From assembly GCA_030278955.1 (NCBI GenBank), contig JAOANR010000003.1, positions 29,713,227 through 29,777,226 of the forward strand: 64,000 nt of DNA, written 5' to 3'. Every line of letters starts with the position of its first letter. Position 1 is the stretch's first letter. This document shows positions 58,329-64,000 of this stretch, piece by piece. Source of the stretch: Hygrophila difformis (Eukaryota; Streptophyta; Magnoliopsida; Lamiales; Acanthaceae). The translations under genes were made by a program, and so were the position numbers. The notes beneath the pieces were generated by a model. It saw only the letters and a program-made list of their open reading frames with translations. It was not told the DNA's origin and did no database searches.

Positions 58329-58846
58329 CTCCCTCCATCCCACGAAATTTGGCCACTATTCCTTTTAAAGGTGTCCCACGAAATTTGGCCACTATTCCTT
58401 TTAAAGGTGTCCCACGAAATTTGGCCATTTTCTATTTTTAGATAAATTAAAATAATATAAGTTTGATTAGAATTTTAATTATTCTCAAATCACATTAAAA
58501 GTGTTCACTTTTCCTATTCTGCACAAATTCCAATACACTTTTACTTTCTACACAAAGTCCCTAGTATTTCTTTAATTCTTAATATTTCAAAATTGGTACA
58601 AATAAAAATTGTATAAAATATATATTATGAAACTACACGATTATACGATTCTAACAAGATCACACTTGAATATTTTTCTTTAATTATATCATTAGATAAT
58701 ATTAAGTCAAAGTTAAACAATAAACAATATCAAAATTCATTAGAATCTTAAACACAAAAATGCCTACATCACTTTAACTATTAAACTCCACTACCTAAAT
58801 TACCGTGCCCAAAAGAAAGTGGCCATATTTCGCGGGACGGAGAGAG
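58329..58846. mobile_element. Stowaway-like MITE with internal 36-bp tandem repeats
   Basis: 518 bp. Ends CTCCCTCCATCCCACGAAAT and TTTCGCGGGACGGAGAGAG, TA on both sides (58327-58328, 58847-58848). At 58337-58433 a 36-bp unit (TCCCACGAAATTTGGCCACT plus 16 bp) is repeated 2.6 times, so the left end has been copied inward. Confidence 0.88.
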
Positions 58847-59259
58847 TATTACCGTCTAGGTTATTAATAATTTTTTTCTATTGTTTTCATAATTATAGAG
58901 CATTAGATTGTTATTCCCCGTATTAAAAGTATAAAAATAATGTCAAAATTAATTATGAAGTTCCATAATAATAAGGTGAGCATAAATTGAAAGAGATAAA
59001 TTATCAGTATTAATTAATAAAGAAAAAAACGATTATGACCTTGCGAAACTCTCTTCATAGGTACTTTTTAAGGTTGAATAATTTTTTGGGTAACAATGCC
59101 GCAAGAACATTGCGAAAAGAGAAAACTACAAAAATACTACACATGAGGGGAAGGAAGAAGCAAAAGGAGACAAAGAAGCAAAAAAATTAATGGGGGAATC
59201 AGGTTCTCATCATGTCCGCTACAAGGTGAGGTTGACTGTCATCTGAAGAAAACACCTAA

Positions 59260-59470
59260 GTAGTGAAAAAAAATTCCGACCTGCACTTCAATCTTAGCCA
59301 AGGAATCCACAACAGCATTATCTCTTTAATAATTTGTTCCCAATGATAATCAGGATGCAATACTAATCCACAATATTGCGAAGCAATTAGAAGAGGTGGT
59401 GATGCGATTGAGGAATCCTTTAAATGAGCCAAATGGCCTCCAAGGAATCTGAGGGCCCTGGGCAAAATAA
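59260..59470 (-). pseudogene. Degraded LINE RNase H fragment
   Basis: The minus strand near 59280-59320 reads RDNAVVDSLAKIEVQ, like the end of plant LINE RNase H (xADxLAK). The frame is broken on both sides. Confidence 0.45.
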
Positions 59471-60079
59471 AATAATAAGTCCCAAACTTTTGTTTTATCC
59501 ATAGGCCCCTTTGAGCGAAAGATTAATCTCTCCAAAGTTTATCCATGGGCATTGAAGAATTGCTCTTCTCATCAAAGCAGTATTTTGCATACGCAAAAGT
59601 TCGATCACTAGACTTTGGCTTAAGTTAATATGTCCCAATTTAATCTAAATAAATATAAAATTGAAATATTCTTAAAAATAAAAGTTTGTCGATATAAATT
59701 TTTACTTATATATGTTTTTTTTTTGGCTGAACAGCCTATACAGGCTAGGAAAGTGGTGGGATTAAACGTTGTAATTTTTTTGTGAAGAAAAAACTAAATG
59801 AGAAATTAATGATTAGTTTTGTTCTTTTAAAAGAAGAAAACAAAAAAAAAAGATAAGTGAAAAATTAATATAATAGGAACAAAAAATTATTATTAAAATT
59901 TAAAAATAAAGTTCCCTCCCTTTGAGCAATTGCACTTCTGGCCACCTATCGTGGCCGGATACTGAAGCCTCTGCTGTGCATGCCGTTTAGAATACCATGA
60001 CGCTAGGCTACAAGAAAGTACAAGAAGCATTGACCAAAAAAGTAGTATGTCCAAGATCACCGGGTGCATGGCCGGGGTG

Positions 60080-60310
60080 GTATTAGTAAAAGTGCATGGA
60101 ATCAAGTCAATCAACAGTTCCTGAGATAAATTTAGAAAGCCAATCAGTAACAACATTACATTCACTACTGAGAGTGCTATTGATAGAAAAACTTGGATTT
60201 CCTCTATTAAGTATTATTGCATGATTTTTGGCAATTGGCCATTGCCAATACAATACCGAAGAGAATACCTTTCAATTCATGTCCAAGACTTCCTTTCTAA
60301 CCACAAAATC
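60080..60310 (-). pseudogene. Degraded RNase H-like fragment
   Basis: The minus strand reads ELKGILFGIVLA, then SSECNVVTDWLSKFISG, resembling the central RNase H part of LINE or reverse-transcriptase-like proteins. Stops between. The middle of the same old insertion as 59260-59470 is possible. Confidence 0.4.
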
Positions 60311-60564
60311 GAGAAAATCCAAGGATCCAATTACCAAATGTTCCTGAAACACCAACTCAAATTTTAATATATAATTATATTATTTAATACTATTAGCTAA
60401 AAAACCTAATTAAATTGTTACTCTCTTGATCCCTTGAAGTTTGTGTTTTGTCCTCATAAACTAATGAATAAATGACCCTCTCACAGTTACATATAATACA
60501 ATCCACAATCATGTCTATATACGAACCGCGCATTCATGAATATATGTTTGGTGATTTTTATATA

Positions 60565-60685
60565 GAGGAAGTTTGAGAGTCAGCGAATCCACTAGTAGAT
60601 AGCAGATTCGGAGAGAGAATTGTGAGAGAATATGTCGATCGAATCCGTTATATGCTCCTAAATATGCTGGCTTCCAAACAAACCC
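60565..60685. mobile_element. 121-bp foldback MITE, copy 2
   Basis: Same family and same length as 44822-44942: GAGAGTCAGCGAATCCACTA and CGGAGAGAGAATTGTGAGA match, ATA on both sides (60562-60564, 60686-60688). End bases have diverged (GAGGAAGTTTGAGAG, CTTCCAAACAAACCC). Confidence 0.72.
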
Positions 60686-60863
60686 ATAGACTGTTTTGGG
60701 AGTCAGTGTTGACTCTCAACCAATTAAAAATTATGTAATACTCATTTTGTTCTATTAATTCTGCTATAAAACATTTGGACATTCAGTCTAATGCATTGAT
60801 TTAATAGTTATCTTAAAATGTGTAGAATAAAATATATATTAGTATAAAACGATGGGAAAAAAA

Positions 60864-61905
60864 TGAATCTAATAAGTATTGATATGGCTAGAGGACGCTA
60901 TGCAAGACTGGCGGTCAAGATCGATCTAGACAAACCCCTCCGCCCCCAAGTAATGCTGGAAGATGAGGTTATTAATGTTGAGTATGAAAATCTGAAACTG
61001 GTATGTTTCAATTGCAGGAGATATGGGCATGGTACCAATTCTTGCTCGGCAGAAAAGAAACCCGTCCCAGAACAGACTCCAGACGATCGACAGCAGCAAG
61101 AAGCCGATCCTAGCCATCAAGACGGGAGTGGTTTCGGACCCTGGATGCTTGTTCAGTCACGTCATAGACATCGCAATACATCATAGACGAATCCTACTCC
61201 TCGTTATCAAGCTCAGAATCGTTTTAACGTTTTGATGGACGACCAAGAAATGAATGATGCGGCTGATCCTCGCCATGATGTTCCCCTCGTTCACCCGGCA
61301 CCTATTCACAGTTCGATCCCCAATAAAAACTCCAATTACTCCTCATCATCCTTCCCCACTCAGCTGCCTAATCGCCCCATTATTACTTCACAACCCCTAG
61401 CCCCTTCAACTGTAAACCCTAGTAGTGGTCGTACTTCTCGATCCCGATCCCCTCCCAGCACTGGGGAACATGATCATTCACCCTCATGGACCCAACAGCC
61501 CTCCGGTGCCTGGACTAAGGCCGTCCAATCTTCCCTCCCCCCGGATCATCATGCAGCGGTCGTAGTAACCGATCCCTCCATGCACATTAGCAAAAGTAGC
61601 AAGAGTGTTGATGGCCCTAACCGCGGGAGACATCCGGATCCTTCCAATAGAGGCCGTTCTAAACAGTAGGCAGAGTCAATTAGCATTCCATCATCAAGGC
61701 GAGAGCGGACGACCTCTAGGCCGTTCTAAACTGGTTATTGTTTTATCAAAGGCTGCCCTTGGCTTGGCAATGTGCGGCACTTTCCCCGTCCCCCCGACTT
61801 TGTCCTTGATGCTATCTTTGTTGACCACTTAGGTCTGTTTCAATCTTTGTAATCATCGGAATATAATGGCTTCGGCCCTCCTCTTTACCCAAAAATAAAA
61901 TAAAA
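60864..61905 (+). mobile_element. LINE fragment: ORF1 joined to the 3' tail, ORF2 missing
   Basis: ORF1 parts: ARGRYARLAVKIDLDKPLRP with knuckle CFNCRRYGHGTNSC (60863-61186), a stop, then the Ser/Pro-rich C-terminal part (61232-61669). After a short linker the sequence goes to a LINE-like 3' end (AATGGCTTCGGCCC, CCCAAAAATAAAATA). The 4 kb of ORF2 is absent. Different subfamily from 51795-57452. Confidence 0.75.
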
Positions 61906-62029
61906 ATACTTTTAAATAGATACATATTAGGTTTTTTTACACATCATACATAAGGAGTACAAGTTCTTAAGTTTAAAATTAAAGAATATAAGTTACTTTG
62001 ATCCCAAATTATAAAATCCTACTAAAGTT

Positions 62030-62245
62030 TTAAGCGTTTAAGAGGTTATGATTGTAAGATCGTAGAAGCGTTTAAAAGAGTATGACCATAAGATCGTAAC
62101 ATTCTAGGATCAGGATCGGGATCTTATCCAGATCTTACTAATTTTAAGATCCTACAAGGATCGCTGGATCGGGATCGTTTTAGAGATGTGTGATCGTAAA
62201 ATCGTAAGATCCTAAGATCAGCATTGAGATCTTAACAACTATGCA
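62030..62245. repeat. GATC-rich degenerate repeat
   Basis: GATC occurs more than a dozen times in about 200 bp, in words such as GGATCGGGATC and TAAGATCCTA. Many words are self-complementary, so the region can fold. No element ends found. Confidence 0.65.
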
Positions 62246-62531
62246 TAGAAGGGTTTGGACAGACTATTGTACGTGCAGACTGTAATGTAGGAAAGTGTTT
62301 CTTTGTTTGTTTGTTTGTTTTTTCTTTTCTTTTTTATGGCAAGGTAATTATGCGATGCTCAGGTATTTTTTGTAATGTTTATGAAGGTGATGTCGGGCCA
62401 TAGTTTTGTAATGATAATTTTAACACATCATACAATTTTACTCTTACATCACATTTACACTCTCCCATCACTCTGTAATACAAACTCGCTCTAGCCTATA
62501 CCTTAACAGGCCTGGAAAGGTTTAGGATAGA

Positions 62532-62762
62532 ATGGAAACAACAAAACTTCAAAATCTAGCATCTTCACTTTTCTCAATATTACAATTGCTTATGGTAATC
62601 ATTTTTTGTAGTTCCTCTATGCCTTCTCGAAGTAATCATTCTTCTCCCACTTCATTGTTGATGCATATATATTGGTTTTTAGTTTTGTCATGTCTTTTTC
62701 GTGGTTGCATAGGGTTGATCAAACAATTCAAACCGAACTTTAGAACCGCAGATTCAAATTAA
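62532..62762 (+). CDS. Hypothetical 76-aa protein with hydrophobic N-terminus
   Basis: METTKLQNLASSLFSILQLL is followed by a hydrophobic stretch and SSSMPSRS, which could be a secretion signal for a small peptide. The second half contains another hydrophobic segment and runs into the AACCG repeat, arguing against a real gene or implying a splice site. No known motif. Confidence 0.2.
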   Translation: METTKLQNLASSLFSILQLLMVIIFCSSSMPSRSNHSSPTSLLMHIYWFLVLSCLFRGCIGLIKQFKPNFRTADSN

Positions 62763-62890
62763 AATCGAATCGAATTTTCGGTTAACTGGGGTGTTCGGTT
62801 CAAATACAAATACTTCAATACAGGTATTTGTTCGGTTCGGTTGTGGTTTTTTGGATTTTTCCACCGGTTAACCGAATCGAACTGTATATT
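62695..62890. repeat. AACCGAA / TTCGGTT inverted-repeat region
   Basis: Alternating AACCGAAC and GTTCGGTT words with foldback (GTTCGGTTCAAATAC against GTATTTGTTCGGTTCGGTT). Common type of plant foldback repeat; ends not defined. Confidence 0.6.
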
Positions 62891-63140
62891 ATTAATATAT
62901 TTAAATTTTTAAAATAAACTTCTCCATTCTCATTTAATTGCTCCATCTGCATAGTGGTAACTATTAATTGAGTAACTTTGATCAATTTTTCTAACATAGT
63001 TATATAAGGAAAAAACATTATCAAATTTTTTAACATAGTTATATCATGTATTCTTATAATATCAAATTGTTACAATTTTAATGCAGAAGTGATGGCAGTT
63101 ATTAAAAAATAGGGGTAAGTATATAATTAGGATTGTTTAG

Positions 63141-63307
63141 AATGCGGTCTAGACCAGGCCAGACCCCAAACCAAACTGTATTTTCCCGGGTTGGTTTGGC
63201 TTGTGGTTTAAAATTTATAGTTTAGTTTTTATTTTTACCAAACCGCGGTTTGCGGTATAGGTTTGGCTTGGAGAAAAGATTAACCAAAACTGACCGCAAA
63301 CCGCATT
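63141..63307. mobile_element. Small foldback MITE
   Basis: Ends AATGCGGTCTAGACC and GACCGCAAACCGCATT; interior GGTTTGGCTT and CCAAACCGCGGTTTG fold. 167 bp. Target duplication not clear. Confidence 0.55.
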
Positions 63308-63534
63308 ATACATATATTTAGTCTATAAATGTATATCATATTATATATATGTGCTACCACTTTTTGCTACGGGACCTATGCACTTGATTTGTCCATTTTA
63401 CCCTTTCCTACTCAATATTAATCACTACACCACACTTAAAATTACAATAGAGCCCATCATTTTGTCTGTTTCTGGAGTAAATTTCATTCGTCGTTTTCTT
63501 TGATCAACCCCACTCTCACTCAGCCTTTACAGAT

Positions 63535-63768
63535 ATGTGCCTCACTCAGTTGATGATGCCGATAGATTATGCTGGTTTGACTCTTCCGATTATTACTCGT
63601 ATAGCGTGGAATGACCTTCACTTGGCAGAATTCAGAATGCCCGTTTTCCTTGCTAGAATTTCTATTAAAATTGTATGCAAGGTAAATGAAACAGAATATT
63701 TGCAATATAAAGCCATGGTAGGTACTTTAGCTCTCTCCTATGAGTGCATATTCTCCTCGTGGATGTAG
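63535..63768 (+). CDS. Hypothetical 77-aa ORF
   Basis: MCLTQLMMPIDYAGLTLPII and the rest show no motif I recognise. Neighbouring sequence has no exon pattern. Probably chance. Confidence 0.12.
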   Translation: MCLTQLMMPIDYAGLTLPIITRIAWNDLHLAEFRMPVFLARISIKIVCKVNETEYLQYKAMVGTLALSYECIFSSWM

Positions 63769-63945
63769 TTTTACAGGACATTTGCGATGCGTGCAAGAGT
63801 GAATTTATCCGAGAAAGGTGTGGAGTATGAGTACAGGGAGGAGGGTTAGGACAACAAAGCATGCCGTTTGAATGTAACAGGTTTAATGTTATACTTTACG
63901 ACGTCCATCACAACTTCTTATACAAACCTAGAAATTTCTTGGGCG

Positions 63946-63980
63946 GCGTGCAGTGTAGCGCGCGCATGGTCGAATTCTAG
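63946..63980 (+). mobile_element. Possible Helitron 3' end
   Basis: Hairpin GCGTGC-AGTGTA-GCGCGC (63946-63963) then 13 nt and CTAG followed by T, as in Helitron 3' ends. The 5' end was not found in this window. Followed by a (TA)n run at the window edge. Confidence 0.35.
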
Positions 63981-64000
63981 TATATATATATATATATAAA

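Noticed and set aside
1..64000. tRNA, rRNA or other structured RNA genes
   Set aside because: I found tRNA-like promoter boxes only within the SINE copies and saw no complete cloverleaf or rRNA-like stretch; small RNAs cannot be excluded by eye.

Overview
The window is plant nuclear DNA from a eudicot: AT-rich, with a split mitochondrial pyruvate dehydrogenase gene at the left edge, one NAC-domain gene, and otherwise almost only transposable elements. Some features would fit an asterid, but I cannot name a genus from sequence alone.

Layout. 1-4560: minus-strand gene for the pyruvate dehydrogenase E1 beta subunit (13 coding exons visible; the last lies off the left edge). 4561-5264: its upstream flank, a Stowaway-type MITE and a tiny SINE. 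5265-44483: one nested transposon block. A Stowaway-like MITE is split by Ty3/gypsy element A (5497-44398, target duplication AAGTC). A is split by gypsy element B (12092-42021, duplication AATAA), which has the rare layout LTR-internal-LTR-internal-LTR. The second internal region of B is split by gypsy element C (28129-38596, duplication CATGT). One LTR of A carries a further MITE. A and B are coded on the minus strand, C on the plus strand. All three look like Tekay-type chromoviruses: methionine-initiator primer site, one gag-pol frame where this can be followed (B), and a chromodomain-like C-terminus.

44484-49797: gene-free, holding a Helitron-like element with SINE and hAT-type insertions, and unusual short repeats. 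49798-50661: NAC gene on the minus strand. 51167-51550: Tourist-like MITE. 51795-57452: a full-length but mutated L1-type LINE with a 15-bp target duplication. 57468-64000: MITEs, LINE fragments and low-complexity repeats.

How it works together. PDH E1 beta and the NAC factor are the only likely host genes and are not functionally linked. The gypsy elements are the main interest. B and C share a small coiled-coil ORF (called ORF0 here) between primer site and gag. C has lost gag, protease and reverse transcriptase and carries instead an antisense gene with a plant-transposon-type domain. The elements share several RNA hairpins whose two arms change together between families, which suggests selected RNA structures. 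No element here is intact: every gag-pol frame has stops, frameshifts or deletions.
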